A stretch of 64,000 bases of DNA from Channallabes apus (GCA_030522415.1 CM060126.1:6102645-6166644), one strand, 5' to 3'. Counted from the stretch's first letter, positions 25,761 through 37,938 are shown. A program made the numbers and translations. Notes: generated from the sequence alone by a model not told the origin.

Positions 25761-27562
25761 GAACTGATGTAACACGTTTACACCTGGGAAGGTTTACACG
25801 AACAGAAGACAACAGAAGAGGAGTGCGGATATGTTTTTACTTTTATGTGTATATATCACAGTACTTGTATGAATGGTGCAAACATTTTACAGTCCATGTT
25901 GATTCTGATTGAGGTGGCTCAGAGCTCACTGCAGTCGTTCCTGTGAACATTCAGACAGTGGAACACCTGATCCTTGAAAAGCAACAGATTTGCACCACTT
26001 GCACATTACAGTACTGTACAGTCCTGACCCTGTTCAAAGCCATTTCAACATGTTTGGGCCGTGATAGGATTGGAGCATTTCAGATGTGAAGCAAGCAGTC
26101 TGATCCTGGCTCCAGTGTACTGAGAAAACTTTATACCTTCATGGTATCCATGCGCTAGTGAAATGCTGGAATAAGTGCAGGGGACTATATAGAGAAATAA
26201 AGGGAGGTTTTACTCTCATAACTGTTCTGTTGTTATGCACGATCAAAAGTCCTGCTTTGACTTGAATGCAAGTCATATATTAACGATACATTTACAGAGA
26301 TTGGAATTAGAGCAGACACACTACATAATTATGGGTTAAAAAAACTGATTTAAATGCATGTAAAGGTGGGATTTAAAGTATCCAGGACAGGGTCAATAAC
26401 GTGACAAAGTGATTTTTGTTGTTGTTGTTGTTGTTGTTGTTTTAACTGCAAGAAAATGAAAGTGAGGGGAAAGCATTCCATAATTTAAGCAATTACAGGA
26501 ATTAACTTGTCTCGTTCAACAAAATTAGATGTAACTATAAATACCAAAATTTTCAGTTATTATTGAGTTAAACTTTGCATTACTTGGCAACATAAAACAC
26601 TTTTGCAGTTAGAAAATAATTAATCTTGGTGTGGGAACAATAACTGATCAACCTGTCATCATTATTATTATTATTTCTTTTTTTATTATTTGTATTTTTT
26701 TATACATGACATATAGTTATATATAATAAAGCTTATATATAGTGAAGCATGGCTGATTATTTTTAAATGTGATGTCAGTATGAAACCTATTTTTTTTTTA
26801 CATTTTACATCTTTAATTAATGTTTATATTTTTATAATTATAGTTTTTTGTCCATTTTGTTTACTTATAACCAGTCAAATACTTGCTGTGTGAATTCTCT
26901 AATTTCTTTGTATACCTTAGTTTTTTAGTCAAATTTTGGTGAAAAAATATTGAGAAATCGTACAGTACCCTACAATAACGTATTCGATGCACCTACATGG
27001 TTCTTTTGTAAGAACTTGCCATGGTCTTTGCAGGACTTGTTTCCTTTAAGGTAACTGGACACCTGTTGCCCTTAGGACTGGGATTGCTGGTCCCTATCTC
27101 CTAAACACACGCTCTCAATCTTCGAACACAAACACACACACTTAGGCACTTAACCTCAGGCAAAAGCAAAACAATGCAGAAGGTTTACCTTTCAGGTTGT
27201 CGTAAGTCCAGATCGTTTTGACTTGTCTAAGTGTGGCTGCGTCGCCTGGTCCTAGCTGTGTCAGGACCTGTAAGATTGATGGTCCTACTTGGACCAAAAG
27301 GTTAAACATAGTAAATATCACAGCTGTCCAGCCGCACTGGAAAATGGAAGGGGGGGGGGGGTGCTGAAGTTGATGCAGCACCTCCTGGTGGAACACGATG
27401 CAAATGTTTAATGATTCTAATGAATTAAATATCCTGTAAACAGTTCTTGAAATAATGGAAGCGTTTAATGATGCTGTGTGTCAATAACAGATTTATTCGG
27501 ATTAAAATGGATAACACTCAAAATACATAAGCATTTAGATAAACTTGGTACTAATGTTTCAC
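25761..27562. other. Intergenic DNA, no gene
   Basis: Contains (GTT)n at about 26417-26442 and a (G)11 tract at 27352-27362. 25860-26230 is comparatively complex sequence, but no exon was recognised. Confidence 0.45.
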
Positions 27563-27817
27563 ACATTCATCCTCTATATCACTTTATCCTTTATATAGGG
27601 TTGTGAGGGGCCTGGATCCTATCCCAGGAGACTTAGAACACAAAGTGGAAGGGCGGGGTGCCGATCCATCGCAGAGTATGCACACACACATACACACACG
27701 CTCATTCACACACTATGGGCAATTTGGGAACACCAATTGACCTAATCTGCATGTCTTTGGACTGTGGGAGGAAACCAGTGTACCTGATGGAAACCCACCA
27801 AGCACGGGGAGAAGGCA
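27563..27817 (-). mobile_element. SINE family 1 copy, head missing
   Basis: Antisense tail (TTCATCCTCTATATCACTTTATCC), body and GGACTGTGGGAGGAAACC, stopping at CACCAAGCACGGGGAGAA. The tRNA-like head is absent. Confidence 0.85.
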
Positions 27818-27874
27818 CGATTCTTTCGTGTAGCAATTCATGTATTACCACTTTATTAAATTTATATACATTTG

Positions 27875-28171
27875 CATTTGAAGTGGTAAAAGGTTGCCGT
27901 TCCTCTTTAATCCTACAGGTGGTGTGCTCTAAACTATTCACACACAGACAGGGAGCACAGCATCCTGTGCGGAAGGAGCATATCATTTGCTAGGTTTGTT
28001 TAGAATTGAAACTCAATCTATAATAATAATAATAATAATAATAGTAATAATAATATAAAATCTGGATATTTTTAATATCATGATACTAGAAGAATCGCAA
28101 TATAAATCAAATATATTAAAAGTATTGTGATCATACCGTATCAGATGGTCTCTTGTGATTCCCATCCCTAC
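27875..28171 (+). repeat. Diverged dispersed repeat, copy 2
   Basis: Counterpart of 9799-10024, here enlarged by a (TAA)n insertion at about 28018-28055. Ends GTGATTCCCATCCCTAC, resembling termini of fish non-autonomous DNA elements. Confidence 0.65.
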
Positions 28172-28222
28172 TTATACTATAGTGAAAACTTTTTGTCATG
28201 TGATAGAATGGATCTCACTCCA

Positions 28223-28224
<2 letters not shown>

Positions 28225-28272
<48 letters not shown>
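28225..28272. repeat. (AT)n microsatellite
   Basis: About 24 AT units. Confidence 0.95.
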
Positions 28273-28274
<2 letters not shown>

Positions 28275-29340
28275 AGCTTGTGTACTGGGACAAACACAGC
28301 AGTCCAACTAAATGGCCAATTCGGACTATAACTGTAGCTCAACTTTACTGTGCATGAACTGCGCTAAACAAACAAACAAAAAAAAATCATGCTACATTTT
28401 GGATCAAATTTGCAACGCGGCAACAAGAACAGACAATGGCGATAGTGTTAGCAGTAAGCTAGCCCATGAAAGTTAGTAATAATGCTAGGGTTGATGATTA
28501 CCTTCTCATAAACCTTTTTATGTAAATACGTCCTTAAGTATGAGGCCAATAGTAATTTATAGATTTAGAAAAGTACAGACGGCACATTTACACCCGTCAC
28601 AATGAGAAGTTGACAAGGTTCATGCAGAGAAGTACAAGTTGCAGCCTCACCTTTAAATGACTCAGCAATTAATACCATATTTCATCACATATAGAGCTTT
28701 TAAAATAATATAAATGTTATACAAGTTAAAATGTTATTTTAAAAAAGGTTATAAATTATTTGACATGATTGTGCTAGATATCTAAAGAAGATATGTGTGT
28801 GTGATTAAAAATATCTAAAGTGTACTATAAAGTTTATGCATTATGTCATTATCAGTTTACTTTGTATTAATTTTATTATACTAATATACAACTATGACCT
28901 ATAAAGAAACAAGATGAATGAATTTTTTAAATAATCATCTAATAAAAGGGGAAAATATCTAATATCTATACCAAAATATATAGTACAAAAGTAGGGAGCA
29001 TGAAGAAAAGGAGTTAAAATGGAAATGTCTCCGGGCATGCGAACCTGAAACAGTATCTGAAAGCGGAGTCCTGATTACTCCAGGAACATCATCACTGTGC
29101 TGTTGTTCTCTATAGGTGGCTAATTGTAATTGCAAATAGGCTTGTGTTCCCATGGTTTAAAAGTGTTAAAGGCCTTTTTAGCTAGATTTTCTTTTTATTC
29201 TTGTGCACATGTTCAAGTTACAAGCTCACTTTTTATTACAATATCATAAAGGTAACAGCTGCTGTTGTACTAATATTATACAAATATAACCATGTACATT
29301 ATATTGGTATGTACATCATTTAATCTACAAATGGCTGTTT
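28273..29340. other. AT-rich intergenic DNA
   Basis: No gene or recognisable mobile element. Confidence 0.5.
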
Positions 29341-29384
29341 TAGTTAGTTAGTTAGTTAGTTAGTTAGGTAGGTAGGTAGTTAGT
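29341..29384. repeat. (TAGT)n / (TAGG)n tetranucleotide repeat
   Basis: TAGT units grade into TAGG units and back. Confidence 0.9.
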
Positions 29385-32312
29385 ATGGAGATATACGGAG
29401 AAAATATGGACTTTTATTCAGACGTCCCATCAGTGTGCACAGGGAATGTAAAAATGACTCATATGTCAATTCAGGTCACTGAAAGTCACGAGCTACATGA
29501 ATCATATGCATAAGTGGTCCTTTTTCAAATCTATAAACAGAGTGTATAACGCCATTTGAAAAGGCTTTTGTCACTTCACCCATGTGCCTTTCTTAACTCG
29601 GATCCCCGCACTCTCAATTAGCATAAGAACAATTCTGTGAAGCGAGTGTGAAATATCCTTTTCATGTTCTGTTATGGCACTGAGCACACAAGCTATGCCT
29701 CCAGTGCATGTTTAAGGGGATAGGGTTTAATGCCTAACGTCTGGTAATGGTTTCCAATGGCAAGACCCGGACTGCACGGCTGCAGGATCCATTAAAAGTT
29801 GATTGACATTGTTCTCGGTAGGTTAACAGATCATTTGCAACGGAATGTCAGAGTGCTGTATGTGTGAATGGATTCAAATGGGGTGTGAATGCACTTGGTC
29901 GTATTGTCTCATTGAGATGTAGCGAATGAAAGACCAGCGTGAACCAAACATCATATAGTATGATTGGCATTTTACGACAAGTCTCTAAACAAGACAATGA
30001 TCCATGATTTTTGATGCTGTTTATAATTGTAATTTTGACCCGATCATGCATTCCTAAACACCCACATGCAGCAGAAAGAGTGACAGGCACTCAGGGGTTT
30101 GCCTGTGCAGTCATTTAGGATGAGTGATTTTGTGAGTGGGGGTGTATTTTAAGGCAGCATTCCTCTTTGCCCCATGACACTGTTGTGATTAAGGATTAGA
30201 GCAGAGAGGGCCTTCAGCCATCTTTGCTCGTTCCTAAACAATCGGCCCCTTCCCCCCCTAACCAAAAACCCCTGAGCACCCCACCCTCAGGTGGGGGGTG
30301 GGAGCATTGTTAGGCCAAGAACTTTTTACTCATTATGTTCTAATACCCTTTTGCTCAATCAGTGGAGAAGGAGGCAGAGCTCTCCCATGCCCTCACACAT
30401 GCACACACACAATCAAATCTCGCCCCCTCCTCCTCCACTATAACCACACACCCTGCCCTCACTTGCCTGATTAGCAACAGTCTTACATCCACTGTAGTAA
30501 ATTAATGTCCATGTGCCCAAATCAAGATACAGAAGGGATGTGTAAAGATATTTTATGTGTTTATTTAAAATATATGCTTTTTCTATTGGATGAAAAGGTT
30601 TTAAACTGTCCCAGGATTTGTTACATAAATAAATAAATAATTAATGAAAATTGCAAATAATAAAATAAAATTTGAAACACATTTAGGTAATCATAATGTG
30701 ATAATAATAAATATAAATATCATTATTTTATAATAATATAAACTTTTAGTTCAAAGCAGATAAGTCAAATATCTCAGGCTATTAAGGTGATCCCATAATG
30801 TTCAAACAAGTTTTTAATTAAAGGCTTTAGTCATTGGAATTAGGTAAGAGATCTCAACTCATCCAGTATATGAAACAATGAACGTTGCTTTTTCCCCATG
30901 TAGTTGTTACCTTCAGTTCATGTTGTTAATACTTATTAGCATTTGCATGTATTGCAGTGCAGATTTTAACGTTTTAATAAAGAGTGATCAAAAGAATTAA
31001 CACAGTGATATATTACAAGCAGTTAGCATTAAACAGTTCAGGCCACATGAGAACAGTTTGGCTACATGTACCATGGGCTATAATTAAGTGTGACAAGTTT
31101 ACACTTTTAAATTATACTTTTGTGTGCTTTTGGTTCTCCTTCATACGCAGGATTAGGTTTTCTCATTTAAACACGTCGTCATCTGAGATGAGATTACTGA
31201 GGTTTTTCGAGGTGGACTGGACTGGGTTTAGCCGGCTCACAACAAGAACCCTTATGTTTCAACATGCAATTGGTAAGCTGACATCTTGGCCCAGACTAAC
31301 CTTCTTTCTTTTGTCTGTTTTTGGGAACAATGGAGAGAATCCTGTTAGTGTGGAGAACTTCAATGCAGGAGGATAAAATTACAGTCTCCAGTGTGTGTTT
31401 GTGTGTACTTCGAAATCTGTGAAGGGAACAAAGTAAATAATGACTTTAGGTAGGTTATAGCTCATCTTTCAAAGCAAATCAGCACACCAGTTCCCTTTAG
31501 ATAGTTACATTATAATTATGGTCTGTGGACTATAATATACACTTAAGAATTGAAGGTTCAAATGCTGGTTTTCTCCACTTTCATTTTACCCCACCATGTC
31601 TCCTGCAGCCAGTCCTCATCCATGGTGTTGCATATAAACAGACACCGGCGTGGACACACAGAGACAACGTTGTCTCCTGTCACAGTGGGACCACAGCGGG
31701 CTTGTCTGCTGTCACCATGATGAGGGATATAAAATGCCTTTAATGTCAGTCCTTCAACCAGTCGGTGAAACTTTCAACACCTTCAGCTGGTCATATCAAA
31801 GACGCACTGGGGTTTCCTCTGCTCTGATTTTTGACAGCCAGGGGTTGTTAAGCTATCAGGAGGTGCTTTATCTGAATCTGATCAGACAGCATGAAGACAG
31901 ATCTTTTTATTGGTTCCATGTTTTTCTAAACTTTTCTGGGAAATTGGTAAAAGAAAAATCCCAGATACATCTACATATAGTTGAGAACTGAATAGTTTTT
32001 GACTGAAGGGACGGAATTACTGATGCATTGCCTAATCGCTACACTGTGAATTGCATGTTTTCCAAGCAATAATAAATGATTTAGGGGCTGACCAAATGAA
32101 AAATGCGGTACTGTTACCATTGTTTTTTAGGAAGGAATTCACCATTTGCATTTACTAAACTTATTCTTATTACTGAGCTTTTATAGTTATTACCTTGTTT
32201 GACTGGTTGCTTGAATTGAATGGGTTTAATCTAAATCTGAAAAACTCCCTGGAAGACTATTTAGGTAATTGTAATCCTTAATGTCTTATGTTGGTGAAAG
32301 GTGAAAAACAGT
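29385..32312. other. Gene-free, less repetitive stretch 1.5-4 kb upstream of a ZFP36-family gene
   Basis: 29400-30480 and 31130-32000 are more complex and less AT-rich than their surroundings and largely lack mobile elements. A GC-rich inverted repeat (CCCCACCCTC...GGTGGGGGGTGGG) lies at about 30276-30302. TATA-like GCATATAAAC (about 31631) and GGATATAAAA (about 31726) occur, but no coding exon follows. Possible distal regulatory DNA; inference only. Confidence 0.3.
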
Positions 32313-32790
32313 AATTCATTCTGTATAAAGGGTCATGGGAGGCCTGGAGCCTATTCCAGGGGACACGGGGAACTAGGCAGGGTACACCCTGGACAGGGTA
32401 CCAATCAATCACCGGGCACACTCTTACTCAAACACAAGTAAAACAATTTGGAATTGCCAAATATTCTAATCTGTGTGTTTGTGGACCGTGGGAGGAAACC
32501 AGAGGACCCAGAAGAAATTAAACATTAATAATTAAATAATACCGGCACGGTTGCTTGGTGCCTTGCACCTCCAGGATCGAGGGTTTGATTACCACCTCGG
32601 GTCTGTGTGCACGGAGTTTGCATGTTGGATGTTAGATGGACGGATGGAATTCAATCTTTCTTACTGATTCATCATCTATACTGCTTTATCCTGTACATAG
32701 TGTAGCGGGGAGGGGGAGCGGGAGCCCCCTCACAGGCCCCGAGGTGGGACACGAACCCGGACCCTGGAGGTGCAATGTGACAGTGCTATG
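32313..32790. mobile_element. Three clustered SINE family 1 fragments
   Basis: 32313-32520 is antisense tail and body. 32541-32626 is sense head (CCTTGCACCTCCAGGATCG, GGAGTTTGCATG). 32667-32788 is antisense tail joined directly to antisense head (GAACCCGGACCCTGGAGGTG), with the middle deleted. All are degraded; at least three insertions or rearrangements are needed. Confidence 0.75.
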
Positions 32791-33523
32791 TGTGTCCCAA
32801 AGTACAGACCAACATAAAATACTCTGCCAAAACAGTATTGGTGCTGATTTAATTTTTTATGTTCTACATATAATGCAGAAAATGTGTACGCTATAGAAGC
32901 AACTTCAGCTGTTTTGGAGAGATGATTTTATATGTTCCCCAAAAATTGGAAATTTTTCAGTTATACTATTTCACTTCAAACAACAATAATAATTGGTGTA
33001 AGCTTCTAGAAGCATATGAATTGTAAATATTAGTGCTTACATTAAAACATTCTGTGCAAAATTTGTGCAAAAAATATGTAGTGTACATAACCACATCAAA
33101 TTCATGTTGCAATATCTTAACGACTGTGCATTTTAGAATAATATACGTTTTCAGGTTTAAGTCTTTTCATGTGAAATCTAAATTGGGCAAGTTTCACCTG
33201 AATGACATTTAAGACCATTGAAAGATTTGAAATTTAAAAAAAGTTACGGACACTACATAAAAGGTCATGCAGGTGTATTTAGTAATGTAATTTCTTTTTA
33301 TCTGATAAAAATATAGACATGTATGCATATTTACAAAAAAATTACTTTTTCATCTAGGGCACACTTTTTATGCAATAACTGTACAGATTAAATAAAGCGC
33401 GCGGGGGGGATCCTGTATGAATCCCACAGCAGGAATAACACAGTTATTAATAGAGAAAGAAAGACAGAAAGAGACACAAAATACCAACACACATCCAAAA
33501 AGTTTGCAGCTTAGTTTTGTGTG
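32791..33523. other. AT-rich DNA upstream of the ZFP36-family promoter
   Basis: No gene. A GC-rich dinucleotide patch (GCGCGCGGGGGGGATCC) occurs near 33397. Confidence 0.5.
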
Positions 33524-33745
33524 TGACGTCACGCTTCGTCTCTAACGGCTCAGTTTTTGAAAGAAGTGCACTGTGCAGGCCGCACAACGCTTTCTTTCAT
33601 AAGTACTGTAGTACCCCAGTCTAGAAGATAGGAGTTATTTGGAACGCGACCGGTTCGAAATCGCTCCGTAATAGGCGGAGCGTGGGTGTGGCCTACAGCG
33701 CACGAGCTTAAAAATACGTGATGTCAGAAGTGTGATAGTTTTGAG
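33524..33745 (+). promoter_or_regulatory. Promoter of the plus-strand ZFP36-family gene
   Basis: A perfect palindromic CRE (TGACGTCA, 33524-33531) lies about 210 bp upstream of the likely start. An EGR-like GCGTGGGTG is at 33680-33688 and a TATA-like TTAAAAATA at 33708-33716. Transcription would begin near 33740, giving a 5' leader of about 125 nt. CRE plus EGR plus TATA fits an immediate-early, signal-induced gene, as known for the ZFP36 family. Confidence 0.65.
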
Positions 33746-33865
33746 TCCGGAGAGAAGCGTGAGTGTAAGAAGTGGAAAAAAAAAGAAAAAGCGAGAGAGA
33801 GAGTGGGAGCAGAAGAAGAAATAAATAAATACTCACCCGCGTGGACGGACAGAAGACGGAGGAAC

Positions 33866-34090
33866 ATGCCGTCGTACGCGTTTAATCAGTTTATCGACAT
33901 AGATGACATTCTGTGCAAGGTAACGTCACGCTTTATGTTTGGCCTTCTTTAGGTGTGTGTGTGTTTTTGCTAGTAGTAGAAGTGCAGCACGTGAGTCATG
34001 CAACGTGTTATTATGAAAAGCAGGCATGCATGCAACTTAAAGACTAAAAAGAAACAATTGCACAAACTCGAGCAGGAGAATTTAAACAAA

Positions 34091-34139
<49 letters not shown>

Positions 34140-35599
34140 GGCCACGAGTTCTCAGTCCTGAAGCGAAATAAACAGCTTCCAAGTTGTTTTTAAGCAGAGT
34201 GATGCAGTTTGCCGCGCATGTTGGTGCAAATTTCATTTTACTAAAAAAACAAAATGTGATTTGGCATTAAAGTTATACGTGACAAGTAACAAATACGTGA
34301 CGCTTTGTACTTTGAATGTAAACAACTTGTCGATATAACAAGATGCAGTGCATGAACAGTACCAAAACTTTTAAGCGGTTTGCGCGGGAAGCATAATTAT
34401 TTATTTATTTATTTATTAATACGCCTAATTGTTGCTTTAAAATGTGCTTGCTTTTTTTTTTGGGTCCAAGTTGAATTGGTGTACCGTTTGCGCATGCGCA
34501 CACTCGCCCAAACGGCTGCTCAACTTTTTAATCAAATGACGTCACGCGTTCTATAAACCCTTTTCCTTTCTTTCTTTTTCTTTGCCTGCAGCAACTTTTA
34601 AAACTAGACATGGATGATCTGCCGAAGACTTTGTCACCTCCTTCGTCAGCTGTCGGATATCACAAGCCTGGATCGATAACTTCCAACTGGGTGCAAGCCA
34701 ATGAAATCTCTCTGTCGTCACCGTCATCACGATGGAACAAGATGGGCTTCTGGTCGGAGCGTGCCGTCAGTATGGTGGAGGGTGATACGGGAGGTCTGGG
34801 CTGGGCGTCTGACAAGGCCGGGTCCATGCTGAACGCTTCGTCTTTTGGCAGCTCGTCGTCGTCTCTGTCTTCCGGTACGGCGTCGTCACGGTACAAGACT
34901 GAACTGTGTCGCACCTTTACGGAAAGAGGCACGTGCAAATACGGGAACAAGTGCCAGTTCGCGCATGGACACGAGGAGCTGCGAGGGATCAACCGCCACC
35001 CAAAGTACAAGACCGAACCGTGTCGCACGTTCCATTCCATCGGCTTCTGTCCGTACGGTATCCGCTGCCACTTCGTCCATAACAACGATGACGATTCCCA
35101 CTTCTGCTCTCAGCAGCCCTCTCTTCCCACGAGTACCCAGCGCCCACGCCTCCTAAAGCAGAGTTTTAGCTTTGCTGGCTTTCCTTCCAACCCTCCACCG
35201 CTCGATCCACCATTTTCTCAATCGTCCTTCCTCGGCATGCCGTCTGCTTCGCCACCTTCATCAGGCACCATCTCTGACCTCCTGGCCATGGCGTTCCCAG
35301 AGTTCCAACCCTCGCACGACTCCGGCTGTTCTAGCGGTGAACACACTCCTACCGCCTCGCCTGTTCAGACTGCACCCGTTGTCCCAGACCAAAGTTTCAG
35401 CATCTCGCTCGGCGCGCGGAGCCTCTCGCTCACATCGCTCTCGGACCACGAGGGACGCTGCAGCAGCTCGGCCAGTAGCCTGAGCGGCTCCGATTTGTCT
35501 TCCGCTCCAGACAGTGCAGCCAAGAGACTCCCTATCTTCAGTCAGCTCTCAGTTCCTGATGGTTTTTGCAGCGAAGGCAGTTCAAGTTTCTTCCTTTAG
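33866..35599 (+). CDS. ZFP36-family (tristetraprolin/ZFP36L1-like) CCCH zinc-finger mRNA-decay activator
   Basis: Binds UAUUUAU elements in mRNA 3' UTRs and recruits deadenylases, shortening mRNA life. Exon 1 is 33866-33919 ([18 protein letters not shown]), exon 2 34592-35599, with a 672-bp intron, donor AAG|GTAACG and acceptor CTGCAG|C. The one-intron layout with a tiny first exon is typical of the family. The 353-aa product has two CX8CX5CX3H fingers at about residues 124-143 and 162-181, each preceded by a lead-in (RYKTEL, then KYKTEP rather than the usual KYKTEL). A probable 14-3-3/MK2 site RLLKQSFSF is at about 204-212, with another at [10 protein letters not shown] near residue 75. A CNOT1-binding-like [10 protein letters not shown] lies near residues 330-339, followed by an unusual 14-residue tail ending SSSFFL. 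Exon 1 (ending LCK) and finger 2 look like ZFP36L1/L2, while the Ser site context is tristetraprolin-like. I therefore do not assign a paralog name. Confidence 0.93.
34092..34139. repeat. (TG)n(GA)n tract in the ZFP36-family intron
   Basis: A TG run continues into a GA run. A similar TG/GA tract lies upstream of the minus-strand paralog (58569-58607), with another GA tract in that gene's intron. Confidence 0.9.
34489..34591 (+). promoter_or_regulatory. Promoter-like cluster inside the ZFP36-family intron
   Basis: Within 70 bp: TGCGCATGCGCA (34489-34500, perfect NRF1-type palindrome), TGACGTCA (34537-34544, perfect CRE), TATAAA (34552-34557) and then a pyrimidine tract up to the exon 2 acceptor. 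A start about 30 bp after TATAAA would fall near 34583, only ~27 nt before an in-frame ATG at 34610 that opens MDDLPKTLS. This could produce a 329-aa form lacking the first 24 residues. Alternatively it is an intronic enhancer, as reported for mammalian ZFP36. Confidence 0.5.
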
Positions 35600-36052
35600 A
35601 GTTCTTTCTCACACAGCTTTCCTGACCTTGATTATAGATTTATAGTATCTTTGCCAAATACTTGACATTTGCATTTGAGCTGAGTGTGAAAAAGACTTCT
35701 ACATTTTCCACAAAAAAAAAAAAAGTAGAGGGGATTTTTTTTTTCCTTCTCTTTTCATGTTCAGATTTGTGATCAGAGACTCTTTTTAAAGAAGAGAGCG
35801 AAGTTAAATTGTGGGTTTGGAGTGAAACACTGTATGTAATCAGTATTTAATTTAGTTGCTGGTTAAAAGGTTTATATATATTAAAAAAAAAAAGCCAAAG
35901 AATTTATGAAACTTTAACCTCTTTTGTACAAACGTTCCATAGATGCAGTGTTTGTTTTGACATCGGGATTAAACTCTTGTCTCATGTTGTCTAAGCTGTA
36001 GTGTTTTGGACACTTTTTTTTTTTTTTTTTTTTTCCCCTTCTCCTCCCCCCC

Positions 36053-36084
<32 letters not shown>

Positions 36085-36530
36085 CTTTTTTTCTTCTTCT
36101 AGAAGCTGCTGTGGTTTTAACACGGTTTGTGAATACTGTTGGGCAGCAGAGCATTATTAAAGTGACGAGAGTTGTTCCTTCTTTCTCACTTAGTTTATTT
36201 TCAGTCTAAAGTAACTAAGTAACTATCGTGAAATCTGTAGGGTTTTTTTTTTTTATTGTAATTTGTGTACGAGACCTATTTCACCCCCCTGATATTTGTT
36301 TTGCTTTTGTTTTAAAAAACATTCTTCTGAAAAGGTTTTTTTTTTTTTTTTTTTTTTTTCCTCCAAGGCTTTCATGTAACTTTGTAGATTTGATTCGTCG
36401 CCAGCAGCTTGCTTTTTTTTTTTTTTTAATTTTATTTATTTTATTGTATTTATAGAAAATGTTGTGTTAAGTTTAATATATTTTTTTTTTTCTCTCCAGT
36501 TTTTGTACTGAAAATAAAACTTTTTACAAG
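35600..36530 (+). promoter_or_regulatory. 3' UTR of the plus-strand ZFP36-family gene: AU-rich elements and poly(A) signal
   Basis: ATTTA pentamers occur near 35629, 35848, 36434 (TTTATTTATTTTA) and 36448 (TATTTATAG). The canonical AATAAA is at 36513-36518. A homopolymer ladder T22-C-rich-C15-T24 fills about 36013-36084, with further poly-T tracts at 36241, 36337 and 36413. The pentamers near the end are candidate binding sites for the gene's own product, consistent with the known autoregulation of this family. Confidence 0.7.
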
Positions 36531-37741
36531 TATCCCAAGCTTTTTGTCGAGTTGGCTTAGAAAATGCACAATATAAGAACCAAATCTAATATGCGAGTGC
36601 TGAGGTTTTTAACGGTGTGGCTTAGCTCGGAGACTGAACGACACCCTTCTGTGAAGTTGATGTGGATGCCTTTTGTTATTCTTAATGCTGTGTTGGGGGG
36701 TTGTGGTGTTGACCAATCTAATCTTGTATGGAAATGATGAGGGTGCTTTTGTCAGTTTTTTTTTTTTTCTCTTTTTTTTTTTTTTTTTCTCTCTCTCCTA
36801 CTAATATGTGCATGGCCTCAAGTCATCAAAGTAAATTTTTTTGTGCGTGTTTTCTTTTTACTTTCCTCCTATATAAGAACTTTCTTTAAAGACTCTAGAC
36901 AACACATGGGCCAAACAATCATAAGGTTTTTTTTCCCCCTTATGTAAATCTCCAACATTCTTATTTGAATTGCTACAAAAGTAACTACATTCAATATACA
37001 TGTATCCGAGTTCCCACTAGTGCAAGGTTTCATCAATGACACCCTAACCTCCTACCCCTAAAATGTAACAAATGGACAAACTGATGTCTTTCATCTCCAG
37101 CACCTGACTGCAAAATCAGTAAGCTGAAATTACATTCTCAAATCCTCGACCTGGTCAGTATCTCAGTTCACCATTGGCTTATCGTGAGAATACTTTTTGG
37201 TGAGGCTCCCCCCCCCCCCTTCTTTATAATAAAAAAAAAAGTGGAACAGCAAAAGGGTTAAATGTCTGTGCTGTTCTCTATTGTGCACGAGGAAGATTCT
37301 CCCACATTGCCTAGTGAGCCTGCACAAAGGCCCTGGCCGCATTCTCACACAGGACCCAGATCATGTGGAATCCTGAGCAGATGGCAGTATTCACCAAGAC
37401 TTCAGGTCAAACATATGCTCTCCAGGCTTGTGGATACAATGGAATCTCTGAGTGGAGTGTGTGTGTGTGAGAGAGAGAAAGAGCTGGGGGTGGAAGGGGG
37501 AGACCTATTGGTACTGTACAGCCAAACAAGAATTGAAGTCCTTGTAAAATGTCTGAAGTGTTCCATCGTTCTTGTCAATTGCATCACTTCCTCGTAGAGG
37601 AGAGGAATGTATGAATTGAGACCCATAAAGAGTCCGAACTGAACAAGAAAACAATGAAAATAGCCCCCCAGGGATACGAAATGCTATGCAAATGCTTTAC
37701 ATGGAAGTTTATACAATTGGACTTTTCATGAACAATTTAAG
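36531..37741. other. Intergenic DNA downstream of the ZFP36-family gene
   Basis: Many poly-T tracts (36759-36788) and a (C)13 run at about 37207-37220. 37260-37600 is more complex but has no recognisable exon. Confidence 0.5.
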
Positions 37742-37938
37742 AAGGCCAGGGTAGCTCAGTGGTTAAGGCATTGGACTACGGTTTGGAAGATCCCAGGTTC
37801 AAACCCCACAACCACCAAGTTGCCACTGTTGGGCCCTTGAGCAAGGCCCTTAACCCTCAACTGCTCAGATGTGTAATGCGATAAAAATGTAAGTCGCTCT
37901 GGATAAGAGCATCTGCCAAATGCCTAAATGTAAATGTA
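37742..37938 (+). mobile_element. V-SINE-type tRNA-derived SINE (family 3)
   Basis: tRNA-like head GTAGCTCAGTGGTTAAGGC and a B box-like CAGGTTCAAACCCC. A central block, GGGCCCTTGAGCAAGGCCC, and a tail, GTAAGTCGCTCTGGATAAG, are the hallmarks of fish V-SINEs. A minus-strand tail remnant of this family is near 61648-61676. Confidence 0.8.

Noticed and set aside
30984..31376. 130-codon open frame on the plus strand
   Set aside because: No recognisable domain, no splice or promoter context, and codon texture like AT-rich non-coding DNA.
37742..37830. A functional tRNA gene (A and B boxes present)
   Set aside because: The sequence continues into the V-SINE central block and tail, and the tRNA fold is degenerate; it is a SINE head.
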